64,000 nucleotides of DNA from G965233625 sp965233625 (GCA_965233625.1 OZ247499.1:4340001-4404000), one strand, 5' to 3'; positions 53,160 through 61,852 are shown, counted from the first letter of the stretch. Made by a program: numbers and translations. Notes: a model not told the origin generated them from the sequence alone.

Positions 53160-53256
53160 CGTATTGCTCCGCCATTTGAGAAGTTTTCCAATGCGTAACC
53201 TTACACGCAGCGGCGCCTCGTTGCATCAGAAAAAGCCCGGCGGCTGATGTTTCAAC

Positions 53257-53329
53257 CGTAGGTCAGGCGCCTGCCTGACGATGCAGCGGGAACCACCTCA
53301 AACGATGTCAGGCGGGCGCCTGACCTACG
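53257..53329. repeat. dispersed inverted repeat (CAGGCGCCTG family), full copy
   Basis: The left arm CGTAGGTCAGGCGCCTGCCT and right arm GTCAGGCGGGCGCCTGACCT are separated by a spacer of about 30 bp. It lies between the SGNH gene and the terminator of the NRDE gene. The right arm has the GGCGGGCGCC variant that also forms the IS insertion site at 35596. Confidence 0.85.
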
Positions 53330-53341
53330 ATTTGAAGGCAC

Positions 53342-53381
53342 AAAAAAAGCCCGGCGACTTCGAACTTAAAGTCACCGGGCT
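53342..53381 (-). terminator. rho-independent terminator after the NRDE gene
   Basis: Read on the minus strand, AGCCCGGTGACTTT and AAGTCGCCGGGCT form a stem of about 12 bp (one G-U pair) followed by a run of seven T. It lies 25 bp past the NRDE stop at 53407. Confidence 0.85.
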
Positions 53382-53406
53382 GCTGTAAATGATTCCGCTG
53401 TTGCCG

Positions 53407-54183
53407 CTAAGCCTTGGCTTTGGTGCGGGCTTCACGCAATCCGCGGCTGAGGATGTCGCGGAGGAACGGCGAGAAGTCTTCGAACTTGTTCTCGTCGGGC
53501 GAGCCATCGGCGAACTGATAGATGGCGTCGCGGGGCTTTTTGCCGAGCGAGATCAGCGTGCTGCTGACGGTGCCCCATTCTTTGCCGCGGACCACCATGC
53601 TCGGGCGGCCGGCGGTGGTGGCCGGACGGGCGAACACTTTGCTGGCGACAGCCAGGAACTTCACGGGCGAATCCAGCGTCTGCAGCGTCAGCAGGCGGCG
53701 GGCCAGTTTCACGCGTTCGTCGCGAGGGTCGTTGACATCGTTGTTGCTGATGATGCTCAGACCTTCTTCCAGCTCGACCGCTTCCAGATCGTCGCCGCCG
53801 TGCACAGCCCAGCCGCTTTCGTCGTCGGCAATGATGTAGTTCACACCGGCGTACTTGTTGCCGCTAAGCTCTTCCAGCGCCATATCGACCGCTTCACGGG
53901 CCGAACCGGCACGCAGCAGGTCTTTGGCCAGGGCGCCACGCGAACGCGGCTGACCGATGGGCGGCGCCATCTTGTAGCGGTTGCACACGCCCACAAACAG
54001 ACCGTGCTGATTAACGCCCAGCCACGTCCCGCTTGCCTGCTGATCTAAACCAGCCAATATGCGGGGTTTGCCGGACTGTATCTGTGGGGGTAGGCTGGGA
54101 CGATCGTATCGTTCTTCGCGGTTGGCCGCTACAAGGATCGGAGATTCTGGAACAAGCTGGTACTGAATAGCCAATAAGCACAT
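53407..54183 (-). CDS. NRDE (TANGO2-like) family protein
   Basis: A 258-residue protein. It begins MCLLAIQYQL, with Cys2 the likely N-terminal nucleophile of an Ntn-type fold, and has the hallmark NRDE motif as NREERYDRP. The segment GTWLGVNQHGLFVGVCNRYK is also characteristic. TANGO2 relatives have been linked to haem or acyl handling, but the bacterial role is unresolved. A terminator follows. The ATG at 54183 is the only reasonable start, because Cys2 must directly follow Met. Confidence 0.88.
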   Translation of the reverse strand: MCLLAIQYQLVPESPILVAANREERYDRPSLPPQIQSGKPRILAGLDQQASGTWLGVNQHGLFVGVCNRYKMAPPIGQPRSRGALAKDLLRAGSAREAVDMALEELSGNKYAGVNYIIADDESGWAVHGGDDLEAVELEEGLSIISNNDVNDPRDERVKLARRLLTLQTLDSPVKFLAVASKVFARPATTAGRPSMVVRGKEWGTVSSTLISLGKKPRDAIYQFADGSPDENKFEDFSPFLRDILSRGLREARTKAKA

Positions 54184-54695
54184 GGAAGTACAATCAAATT
54201 CTTACAGACTGAATTTACATAAGTCGACGGAACTTGTGTCCGCTGAACAACATACACAAAGTGCATACAGTTTGGTGTAGTAAAATCGACACCCGTCGCT
54301 TCAAATCGCTACACCCTGAAAGCCGCCTCAATTTAGACTTTGAAACTGCTTTCCAACACCCCTCTGTGGGGGATGTCAACGAGGTTTATTCTCCCGTTGC
54401 CGTTATAACCGGCCATCCAAAGGCGCCAGTTTCGAGGCGCCAGCAACGCAAGTGCATACCCTCAATCACCTTAAGTCGAAGAGAACCGCCCGCCGCTTGA
54501 TCCGGCGAGAAGCGGCGCAAACCACGCTTTGCTACTGGAAATCTATGCAGCACCGCAGACGAAGGCAAGAATCTGCTAGCAGAATGCCCGATTTTAGTGA
54601 TTCTAACGCCTGTTGACGTCAAATTGATGAATCGCAAAGTGTGGTCAATCTAACCGGGCGATTGTCACATCAAAACCCTCAGGCAACCGTTCACC
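54184..54695. other. intergenic region, 512 bp
   Basis: No supported gene was found in this divergent region between the NRDE gene (minus) and the TIGR02996 gene (plus). Frames of 83-88 codons occur on both strands but overlap each other and have no ribosome sites. A short direct repeat, GGCGCCAG at 54422-54429 and GGCGCCAG at 54438-54445, is the only structure noticed. Confidence 0.4.
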
Positions 54696-55250
54696 ATGCC
54701 AACCCATCAGCAATTCTTAGCAGCCATCGCCCAGGACCCGGCGAACCCCGCGCCACGGTTGATCTACGCCGACTGGCTGGAAGAACAGGGCGACTCGATG
54801 TGCCACCAGTGGCGAATCGCTTTCGTGCAGATGCGGATTGTTTCAGATTACTACGATTGGGAAATGGCCAATACGGAACCCGACCTAGACGGATGGGGCG
54901 CAGGCTATGACTACGAAGCGGTCAGTGGCGGAGGCCACGGCAGCGGGTACGGCTACGGGAACTATGTGGGCGACGGAACTGGCAACGGCGCTGGCGATCA
55001 TTTAGGCGAATTCAACTGCCGCTCCGACTATGATCCGTATAACTTCGTCTATAACTACGGGTACGGAGACTTTGACGACAGAGCGGACCTCGATAACGGT
55101 GACGGCGACGGCAACGGGAAACGCGCTGGCTGGTCACACAGTTCCGGTTGCGGACGCTTTATTTACGGACGCGGCTGCACTGGATATCCACCAGAAGGGA
55201 ATGGAGATTACAGCGGCGGCGGTGGAATGCCGGACTATTTTGACGATTAG
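54696..55250 (+). CDS. TIGR02996-domain protein with Gly/Asp/Tyr-rich tail
   Basis: A 184-residue protein. The first 40 residues (QQFLAAIAQDPANPAPRLIYADWLEEQGD) match the TIGR02996 repeat-companion domain, a short helical module common in planctomycetes. From about residue 60 the sequence becomes strongly biased: Gly, Asp, Tyr and Asn dominate (SGYGYGNYVGDGTGNGAGD; DNGDGDGNGKRAG). Many DxDG-like clusters resemble calcium-binding or adhesive low-complexity tails, which is only a compositional impression. There is no signal peptide. The full frame is intact. The gene stands alone. Confidence 0.72.
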   Translation: MPTHQQFLAAIAQDPANPAPRLIYADWLEEQGDSMCHQWRIAFVQMRIVSDYYDWEMANTEPDLDGWGAGYDYEAVSGGGHGSGYGYGNYVGDGTGNGAGDHLGEFNCRSDYDPYNFVYNYGYGDFDDRADLDNGDGDGNGKRAGWSHSSGCGRFIYGRGCTGYPPEGNGDYSGGGGMPDYFDD

Positions 55251-55402
55251 CCTTAACCCAACAGGCAATGCCGTTGCAACCTACCGAAGAAATGCTGGCG
55301 AAGGCGGCAGCCTTTCGTTTTGCAGGTTGAAACCCTGGGCGACGTAGTTAGCGTGAAGTTTAGAACTTTGCGACATTGCGTTCACCTGGGTTTCCGCTAC
55401 TG

Positions 55403-56734
55403 ATGCACATTGCCTTCGTTTTTACGCTGTTGGCCGCCATTGCACTGGGCGGTGCTGCGCCGCAGCTTGGTGGGGCGGAAACGGCGGGCGAAGTGGTGTG
55501 GGGCGTGCTGCTGACGCTGCTGGCGATGGGCGTCACCGTGGCGGGGGCGATGGTGCTGACGGCGTATGTCCGCAACCGCGGGGGTCAGCCGCAGGCAGAC
55601 CGGCAGGCGTGGCTCGCGCTGCACGACCGGCTGCAAAATCTGCATGGCATCGGCTGGATCTGTATGTCGGCGATTATCATCCTGGTGCTGCGGTGGCCGC
55701 AGATTGTGCGGTTCCACTGGCAGATAGACGGCTGGCCGCTGGTGGACGAACTGCTCATCCTGGCGCCGGTGGCGCTGCCACTCTTGATCTCGTGGGCCAT
55801 CTATCCGCTGTCCGACGGCTCCGACTTCCAATGGCGACGAAGTTTCGCTTACATCGCGTGGCGCAGCAGCGGCAGTAGCCTGGTGCTGTTGCCCGTGGCC
55901 ATTTTCCTGGCCTGGCTGGATATGGCGAATCTGCTGCTGCCCGGCGTTCTGCAATCCGGGCAGGCATGGATGGTCTACGCGGCGCCGCTGCTGATTGCCC
56001 CGCTGTTGCTGCCGCTGGCTTTGCGGAAGTTGTGGCGTCTTCAACCCGTCGCCCCGCAACAGGCCGCACGCTTCCGGGAGGCGGCGGAAGAAGCAGGCAT
56101 CTCCGCCCGTGGCTTCTATGTCTGGAACGCCCCCGGGATGATGAACGCGGCGGTGTGCGGCTTCGCCTGGTGGCGGTGCATCATGTTCACGCGTGAACTG
56201 CTGGAGTTTCTTTCCCCGCAGCAACAGGTCGCCGTCTTCCATCACGAAGCGGCTCATGTCCACCGCGGCCATCTTCCGCTGCGTATTCTCACCATTGCGC
56301 AGCCGTTGTTTATCTGGCTGGCGATCCAGCAGGCGGCGCCACAGACTATTGCCGCGATGAGCACCGCGCTGGCGGAAGCGGGCGTTTCCCCGCAGTTGCA
56401 GACCGGGCTGATTTCGCCGCTGCTGATTGCCGCGTGGCTGGGGTTTTCGCTCGGCGTGGTGGCCCGCTGGCTGGAATTCGACGCCGATCTGGCGACACCC
56501 CGGCAGCATCACGCGGCCTTGGCCGTGGCGCTGGGGCAGATGGCGGATCACGTTGGCTATGACCGCAACCGCCGCAGTTGGCTGCATCCGCCCGTCAGCG
56601 CCCGCATCGCTTTGCTGGAGAAGTCCGCCCACTCGAGCGACGTCGCCCCGCAATTCCGCCGCCGCACCAACCTGCTGCGGTGGCTGCTTGTTGGCGCCAG
56701 CGTTCTGTCGCTGGCCATTGCGGTGGCTGTTTAG
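55403..56734 (+). CDS. membrane-embedded M48-type metalloprotease
   Basis: A 443-residue membrane protein with about six hydrophobic spans. The zinc motif is HEAAH within VFHHEAAHVHRGH. A downstream Glu in RWLEFDADLA is the likely third ligand, matching the HExxH ... ExxxD pattern of M48 (HtpX/Ste24-like) peptidases. Before the motif, RGFYVWNAPGMMNAAVCGF resembles the M48/M56 substrate strand. It would cleave membrane or periplasmic proteins. ATG 55403 (MHIAFVFTLL) is preferred; a TTG at 55376 would add nine residues. No BlaI-type repressor is adjacent, which argues against the M56 BlaR pair. Confidence 0.82.
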   Translation: MHIAFVFTLLAAIALGGAAPQLGGAETAGEVVWGVLLTLLAMGVTVAGAMVLTAYVRNRGGQPQADRQAWLALHDRLQNLHGIGWICMSAIIILVLRWPQIVRFHWQIDGWPLVDELLILAPVALPLLISWAIYPLSDGSDFQWRRSFAYIAWRSSGSSLVLLPVAIFLAWLDMANLLLPGVLQSGQAWMVYAAPLLIAPLLLPLALRKLWRLQPVAPQQAARFREAAEEAGISARGFYVWNAPGMMNAAVCGFAWWRCIMFTRELLEFLSPQQQVAVFHHEAAHVHRGHLPLRILTIAQPLFIWLAIQQAAPQTIAAMSTALAEAGVSPQLQTGLISPLLIAAWLGFSLGVVARWLEFDADLATPRQHHAALAVALGQMADHVGYDRNRRSWLHPPVSARIALLEKSAHSSDVAPQFRRRTNLLRWLLVGASVLSLAIAVAV

Positions 56735-56758
56735 GACCGTGATCGCCTGCCATTGAAC

Positions 56759-56786
56759 TTTGCATAACCGGCGTAAGCGGTATGAT
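56759..56786 (+). promoter_or_regulatory. likely promoter of the selenoprotein gene
   Basis: TTTGCA (56759-56764) and TATGAT (56781-56786) are 16 bp apart and fit sigma-70 promoter elements. They end 56 bp before the selenoprotein ATG. Between lies a small inverted repeat, TGTAC/GTACA (56792-56809), in the leader. Confidence 0.45.
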
Positions 56787-56842
56787 CTAAATGTACGGTT
56801 CGGCGTACAGGTTCCCGCATTTATCTACGAAGGAGATTGAAC

Positions 56843-57070
56843 ATGAAGGTTAAAATCACCTACTGCAATCAGTGAAACTACCGCCCTCAAGCCGCCAGTC
56901 TGGCGGAAGAATTGAAGGTGTTTGGCGACATCGACGTAGAACTGATCCCCGGCGCCGGTGGAATATTCGATGTCGAAGCCGATGGCAAGCAAGTCTTTTC
57001 TAAACAGGACGTCCTCCGCTTTCCCCACGAGGGCGAAGTTGTCCAGGCCATCCGCGACACGGAGGCTTAG
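56843..57070 (+). CDS. selenoprotein of the SelW/Rdx family (UGA read as selenocysteine)
   Basis: A 75-residue thioredoxin-fold redox protein. It starts MKVKITYCNQ, then TGA at 56873-56875, then NYRPQAASLAEELK, and continues in frame to a TAG at 57070. This gives the C-x-x-U motif (Cys8, Sec11) of the Rdx/SelW family. The rest matches it: a loop ELIPGAGGIFDVEADGKQVFSK and a FPHEGEVVQAI end. An AAGGAG site precedes the ATG and a SECIS-like hairpin follows the UGA. If UGA were a true stop, the 65 codons beyond would not resemble this family. Members are thought to be thiol-based redox proteins acting with glutathione or similar. No other selenium gene is in the window. Confidence 0.9.
56884..56918 (+). 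promoter_or_regulatory. bacterial SECIS-like hairpin within the selenoprotein gene
   Basis: The apical stem CCGCCA / TGGCGG (56892-56897 and 56901-56906) is perfect, with loop GTC. The lower stem CCCTCAA / TTGAAGG (56884-56890 and 56912-56918) has one mismatch. The hairpin starts within 9 bases of the UGA, and the apical stem starts 16 bases past it. A G opens the loop, as in known bacterial SECIS elements that bind SelB. Confidence 0.78.
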
Positions 57071-57146
57071 CACATACCGGCCACAAAGTGCTGCATGGCG
57101 GCGGCATCTCATGCTAAAATTGTCAGACCGCCGCTTGGCTTAAGCC

Positions 57147-57240
57147 CGCAGGTCAGGCGCCTGCCTGATGCACTGGCTGGACTGTCGCTAAATGTCAGGC
57201 TGAATGACTTTGAAGCCGTAGGGCAGGCGCCTGCCTGCCG
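57147..57240. repeat. two half copies of the CAGGCGCCTG palindrome
   Basis: CGCAGGTCAGGCGCCTGCCT at 57147-57168 and CGTAGGGCAGGCGCCTGCCT at 57217-57240 lie in the same orientation, about 70 bp apart. They are in the 461-bp gap 57071-57531 between the selenoprotein and the sigma-factor gene. The rest of the gap holds a further degenerate GGCGGGCGGGAGCCTGC at about 57387 and no recognisable gene. Confidence 0.75.
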
Positions 57241-57531
57241 CATGACAAATAGCGTCAATCGAACCACCACAGCAGGCGACCCGTGCTGTCGCTAAATGAC
57301 TTGGTTTGAATAACCAGTGCCACGTCTCACGAATGATAGACGGTAAACGTAGATCCTGACCGCTGGACGATTTCAGCCGTCAGGATGGCGGGCGGGAGCC
57401 TGCACTACGGCTGCCGTTTTTTCGTAAGTGCTTACTGCGGAATTGTTTACTGCTTATCTGGCGCGGAATTTCGCCGTGGATTGTCCGCTGCGTGAGTACA
57501 TTCGTCCATCGTCTTCGCTCTTGTAATACCT

Positions 57532-58068
57532 ATGGACAAGGCCGGTACGCCATCGACCACTTTTGACCCGGTGCGGTTGATAAGTACGCACCAGGAAGGT
57601 GTGTGGCGATACCTCCGGGCGCTGGGTTGCCAGCCGGATCAGGCCGACGACTTCACCCAGGAGACGTTTCTGACCGTCCTTCAGAAGCCTTTCCAGGACT
57701 ACAACCAGGCGGCCACCGCCTCCTACCTAAGGACTGTCGCTCGCAACCTGTTCATTTCGCACCAGCGCAGGGCTGGCCGCGTGAAACTGGTCGAAGACAT
57801 TCAGATTTTTGATGTCGCGTGGAAGGAACTGGTCCGCGACGACGACGGAGACGAACTGTTAACCGCACTGCGCGACTGTATCGCGGAACTGACACCCCGC
57901 GCCCGCAAGGCGCTGCACCTGCGGTTTGCAGAAAAACTGGCTCGCGTAGACATCGGCGCCGCCCTGGACATCACAGAACACGGCGCCAAGAACCTGATGC
58001 AACGGGCAAAGAAGCAACTAAAGACATGCATTAACGGCAAAATCCAGCAGGACGAAGCCGATGCCTGA
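57532..58068 (+). CDS. ECF-type RNA polymerase sigma factor
   Basis: A 178-residue sigma-70-family factor with regions 2 and 4 only. Region 2 reads VWRYLRALGCQPDQADDFTQETFLTVLQ, then ASYLRTVARNLFISHQRRAG. Region 4 is a helix-turn-helix in LTPRARKALHLRFAEKLARVDIGAALDITEHGAKNLMQRAKKQL. It should direct RNA polymerase to a special promoter set. The membrane-anchored DUF1549/DUF1553 gene begins 29 bp downstream and may encode its anti-sigma. No strong ribosome site is seen. The extended first part of region 2 is somewhat unlike standard SigE types, as in planctomycetal ECF groups. Confidence 0.92.
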   Translation: MDKAGTPSTTFDPVRLISTHQEGVWRYLRALGCQPDQADDFTQETFLTVLQKPFQDYNQAATASYLRTVARNLFISHQRRAGRVKLVEDIQIFDVAWKELVRDDDGDELLTALRDCIAELTPRARKALHLRFAEKLARVDIGAALDITEHGAKNLMQRAKKQLKTCINGKIQQDEADA

Positions 58069-58097
58069 AACGGCAATGCACTGAAGATATAAGAATT

Positions 58098-60497
58098 ATG
58101 ACTTACTCCAACGGAAAACATGACGCGGCTGCCGGGTGGGACGAAACGTCTGACCCGCTGCTGGACGCTGCACTGGAAGAAGTGCTCGGCGGTGTTTCGC
58201 CGCCGGATCTTACCAGCCAGATCATGAGCGCGCTGGATCAGGTTAAACGCAACCAGACCGCCTCTGACCAGCGTATTACTGGTCAGCAGATTCCTTCGCC
58301 GCCGTTGCCAGGCGTTCCCCTTCCGGAAAAACCGGCAGCTGGCAAAACGCCCGATAACGTGCAGCCGCTTGCTGGCAGCAACACATCTGCGCCGCGTATC
58401 CCCGTTACGCCGCGTTCCATTCCCACACCGCCGCCTCTACCCAAACCGGTACCGGCAGCTCATGCCAACGGCAACGGTTCTGACCGGGACCGCCGGCGCC
58501 GCAAGTCCAGTGAAGAAACCACTGCTGCTGCCGCAGCCAGCATCGGCGCCCTGGTCAGCGTGAAAGCAGCCAAGGCGGCAGCCGTTCCCGCAATCAACTG
58601 GTGGTCGTACGTCACGGCCAGCGCCATTACTGTTGCTGTGCTCAGCGCCAGTGTCGGCGGCGTTGCCTATGTGAAGTACGGCCCGCACACGAAGGACACC
58701 ACGGTAGCGGTTGACCCGCAGCCCGGCGCCACGCCTTCCGATGGCGTTGTGGCGCCCGCGCCCGCACCCGGCATAGAACGCCAGCCGTCAGCACCCGGTC
58801 AGCCAGACGGACCACGCGGCGCCAGGCCGAAGCCTGGCAAAGCCACGTTTGCCGCAGACGGCGGCGCGCGGCCACAGCCGCAGCCGGCGCCCGAATTTAA
58901 GCCACGTAATCCCGCTGCGCCTTCCGAGCCGGCGCTTCAGCAGGACATCGTGCAGTTTATCAACACCACCTTGGTCGCTTCCTGGGAAGACGCCAACGTG
59001 AAGCCTTCGCAGCAGGCTACGTCCACCGAATGGTGCCGCCGCGTTTACCTGCGTATCGCCGGTCGGATTCCATCGGTCGAAGAACTCCAGGCTTACGCCA
59101 ACGACAAGTCACCTGATCGCCGTGAGAAAATGGTCGATAAGCTGTTGGCCAGCGAAGACTACGCCATCAACTGGTCTACGATTCTCACCAACGCCATGAT
59201 CGGCCGCACCGGCGGTGACGACGCGGATCTGGCAGACCGTGAGCAACTGCGGCAATACATCGAGAAGTCGCTGGCCGCAGGCAAATCTTACCGGCACATC
59301 ACGCACGAGATGCTGTCGGCGACAGGTTCCAACGATAGCCAGGCCGAAGACTACAACCCGGCCGCCAACTTCCTGCTTTCAGGCTATGACGATCAGGCAG
59401 TGCACGCCACCGCACAAGCCTCGCGGATGTTCCTGGGGCAGAACCTGCGCTGCGTGCAGTGTCACGATCATCCTGCCAACGACTGGAAACAGCACGACTT
59501 CTGGCAGCTTAACGCTTTCTTCCGGCAGACCAAGGTTGAGAAGATCAAAGGCGGCAAAGCACGTCTAGTTACGACCGACTTCACCGGCGATCACGACGAA
59601 GATGGCGAAGCAGGCGTCTTCTACGAACAGCTCAACGGCGAAGTCCGCATCGCGTTCCCGCAGTTCAACGATTACGCGGCGCCACGCAGCGGCGAAGTTT
59701 CCGTCTACGACCGCCGCGAAGCCGTCGCCACTTTAATCGCCGACAGCAACCGCCTGGCGCCTGTGCTTGTGAATCGCGTCTGGGCGCACTTCTTCGGCTA
59801 CGGTTTCACGGATCCCGTGGACGATATGGGGCCGCACAACCCGCCGACACATCCAGCGCTCTTGCAGCGTGTGGCGGATGAGTTCGCCGCCAGCAACTAC
59901 GACGTGCGGGCGCTGGTGCGGTGGATCGCGCTCAGCGACGCCTTCCAGCTTTCCAGCCGCATCACCAGCGACAACATCGCCGACGCACCTTCCACGGGCG
60001 ACGCACCACTATTCAGCCACTACTACGCCCGCCAGATGCAGCCGGAACAGATGTTCCAGTCGTTGCAGGTGGCGGCCGACGGGCTGGAAGACAAAAGCAA
60101 GAAGCCAAAGTCCAAAACGCAGCCTGGCGTAGCTGCCCTGGCGCGGTCTTCGTTCGCCAGCCAGTTTATGAAGAAGATGGGCACGGACGAAGGCGACGAA
60201 CACAACATGTTTGATGGCTCTATCCGGCAGTCGCTAACCATCATGCACAGCCCGCTGATGCAACGCGCCACCAGCAAAGACAAAGGCGACATGCTCAACC
60301 GTCTTGCCAACAGCAAGATGTCGCGGGCGGAACAGATTGAACACCTTTTCCTGGCCGCCGTCGCCCGTCAGCCCACCAAGGCTGAACGCAACATGGCCGC
60401 CAAGCTTCTGAAGCAGAACCCGGAGCAACCAGTTGAGGCGCTCCAGACGTTGTGGTGGGCATTGCTCAATAGTAACGAGTTTATTCTCGACCACTAA
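58098..60497 (+). CDS. membrane-anchored DUF1549/DUF1553 protein, probable anti-sigma sensor
   Basis: A 799-residue protein. Residues 1-50 contain LLDAALEEVLGGVSPPDLTSQIM, a helical motif I recall at the start of planctomycetal anti-sigma-like proteins. A Pro-rich linker leads to one membrane span (about 169-191, YVTASAITVAVLSASVGGVAY). The rest should lie outside the cytoplasm: DUF1549 from about 290 (DIVQFINTTLV) and DUF1553 from about 550, with a CVQCH haem-type motif (Cys452, Cys455, His456). Similar proteins are planctomycete-specific and uncharacterised. The layout fits a sensor controlling the sigma factor encoded just upstream; this is inferred from topology. Confidence 0.9.
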   Translation: MTYSNGKHDAAAGWDETSDPLLDAALEEVLGGVSPPDLTSQIMSALDQVKRNQTASDQRITGQQIPSPPLPGVPLPEKPAAGKTPDNVQPLAGSNTSAPRIPVTPRSIPTPPPLPKPVPAAHANGNGSDRDRRRRKSSEETTAAAAASIGALVSVKAAKAAAVPAINWWSYVTASAITVAVLSASVGGVAYVKYGPHTKDTTVAVDPQPGATPSDGVVAPAPAPGIERQPSAPGQPDGPRGARPKPGKATFAADGGARPQPQPAPEFKPRNPAAPSEPALQQDIVQFINTTLVASWEDANVKPSQQATSTEWCRRVYLRIAGRIPSVEELQAYANDKSPDRREKMVDKLLASEDYAINWSTILTNAMIGRTGGDDADLADREQLRQYIEKSLAAGKSYRHITHEMLSATGSNDSQAEDYNPAANFLLSGYDDQAVHATAQASRMFLGQNLRCVQCHDHPANDWKQHDFWQLNAFFRQTKVEKIKGGKARLVTTDFTGDHDEDGEAGVFYEQLNGEVRIAFPQFNDYAAPRSGEVSVYDRREAVATLIADSNRLAPVLVNRVWAHFFGYGFTDPVDDMGPHNPPTHPALLQRVADEFAASNYDVRALVRWIALSDAFQLSSRITSDNIADAPSTGDAPLFSHYYARQMQPEQMFQSLQVAADGLEDKSKKPKSKTQPGVAALARSSFASQFMKKMGTDEGDEHNMFDGSIRQSLTIMHSPLMQRATSKDKGDMLNRLANSKMSRAEQIEHLFLAAVARQPTKAERNMAAKLLKQNPEQPVEALQTLWWALLNSNEFILDH

Positions 60498-60546
60498 ACC
60501 TGAACCCTGATCGACAAACCCGATATCACCTCCAAGGAACATAACC

Positions 60547-61815
60547 ATGAACTTCAAGACTCCAACGGGAATGAACCGGCGGCACTTTATGTCGCATCTG
60601 GCTGGCGCCTCGGCGGTGACGGCGACGGCTTTGTCGATGGGCCACAGCATTCAGGCTAATGCGGCCGATCTGAAGAAACGCCGCAAGAGCGCCATTCTGC
60701 TGTGGATGGGCGGCGGTCCTTCGACTATCGATATGTGGGATCTCAAGCCCGGCGCCCCGACCGGCGGCCCGTTCAAACCGATCAGCACGTCGGGCGATGT
60801 GCAGATCAGCGAACATCTGCCGATGATGGCCAAGCAGATGCACAACATGGCGATCATCCGTTCGATGAACACCCGCGAAGCCGATCATGGCCGCGGCCGC
60901 TATTACATGCACACCGGTTACGTGCCCAACCCCAACATGGAGCACCCCAGCTACGGCGCCGTGCTCTCGCACGAACTGATCGACCAGCGTAAAGAGCTGG
61001 AGATCCCGCCGTTTGTCAGCATCGGCGGCAACAGCGCCGGCCCCGGCTTCCTGGGCATGGCCTTCGCACCGTTCTCGGTCAGCAGCACCGGCCAGGTCCG
61101 CAACCTGAAGATGGGCGTCGAGCAGAGCCGTCTGGAACAGCGGATGGCCGCTCTTGAGCTGGTCGAAAAAGGCTTCATCGGTCAGAAACGCGGCTCCGCG
61201 GCTGAAGACCACATGAAGATCCTGAAGAAGACGCTGAATCTGATGACCAGCAAGCAGATGGACGCTTTCAAGGTCGACAAGGAAGACCCGGCCATCGTCG
61301 AACGGTACGGCGACAACGCTTTCGGCCGCAGCTGTTTGATGGCGCGGCGTCTGGTCGAGACCGGCGTGCCGTTTATCGAAGTGGATAACGGCGGCTGGGA
61401 CAACCATCAGGGGATTCACGCCACGCTGAAAGACAACAAGCTGCCGATGATTGACCGCGGCATGAGCGCTCTGGTCGAAGACCTGGAGCAGCGTGGTCTG
61501 CTGGAAGATACGGCCATCATCTGGATGGGCGAATTCAGCCGCACGCCCCGCATCAACGGCAACGGCGGCCGCGACCACTGGGCCCGCGCCTGGAGCGTGG
61601 TTGTCGGCGGCGGCGGCATGAAAGGCGGCATCGCCGTGGGCGCCACCAATGCAGACGGCACGCGGGTGGACACGCAGCCATACACCTCGCAGGATGTGAT
61701 GGCTTCGGTCTGCAAAGCCCTGGGCATCAACCTCGAGACCACCTTCACCGCCAACAACGGCCGCCCCATGAAGATCGCCAACGGCGGCAAAGTCATCAAC
61801 GAACTGTTCGCCTAG
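60547..61815 (+). CDS. Tat-exported DUF1501 protein
   Basis: A 422-residue DUF1501 protein, a sulfatase/alkaline-phosphatase-like fold abundant in planctomycetes. A twin-arginine signal (MNRRHFMSHLAGAS) opens it. Typical segments are KSAILLWMGGGPSTIDMWDLKPG, HADHGRGRYYMHTGY-like ADHGRGRYYMHTGYVP, FIEVDNGGWDNHQG, IIWMGEFSRTPRINGNGGRDHW. DUF1501 genes commonly follow DUF1549/DUF1553 genes, as here (50 bp apart), and the pair is thought to work together in the periplasm. An AAGGA site precedes the ATG; a terminator follows the stop. Confidence 0.94.
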   Translation: MNFKTPTGMNRRHFMSHLAGASAVTATALSMGHSIQANAADLKKRRKSAILLWMGGGPSTIDMWDLKPGAPTGGPFKPISTSGDVQISEHLPMMAKQMHNMAIIRSMNTREADHGRGRYYMHTGYVPNPNMEHPSYGAVLSHELIDQRKELEIPPFVSIGGNSAGPGFLGMAFAPFSVSSTGQVRNLKMGVEQSRLEQRMAALELVEKGFIGQKRGSAAEDHMKILKKTLNLMTSKQMDAFKVDKEDPAIVERYGDNAFGRSCLMARRLVETGVPFIEVDNGGWDNHQGIHATLKDNKLPMIDRGMSALVEDLEQRGLLEDTAIIWMGEFSRTPRINGNGGRDHWARAWSVVVGGGGMKGGIAVGATNADGTRVDTQPYTSQDVMASVCKALGINLETTFTANNGRPMKIANGGKVINELFA

Positions 61816-61852
61816 AACAGCGTCCACAAAGTACCGGGCGGAAGCCAAAGCG

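Noticed and set aside
55397..56653. Long minus-strand open frame (418 codons) opposite the M48-type peptidase
   Set aside because: It is the shadow of the peptidase gene, with His/Gln/Arg-rich composition typical of antisense frames and no family match.
55403..56734. BlaR/MecR-type (M56) sensor
   Set aside because: No BlaI/MecI repressor gene or penicillin-binding sensor domain is present; the ExxxD-like third-ligand region fits M48 better.
56735..56872. Short 10-codon gene ending at the TGA at 56873
   Set aside because: The sequence beyond the TGA matches the SelW/Rdx family in the same frame and carries a SECIS-like hairpin, so recoding is far more likely than termination.
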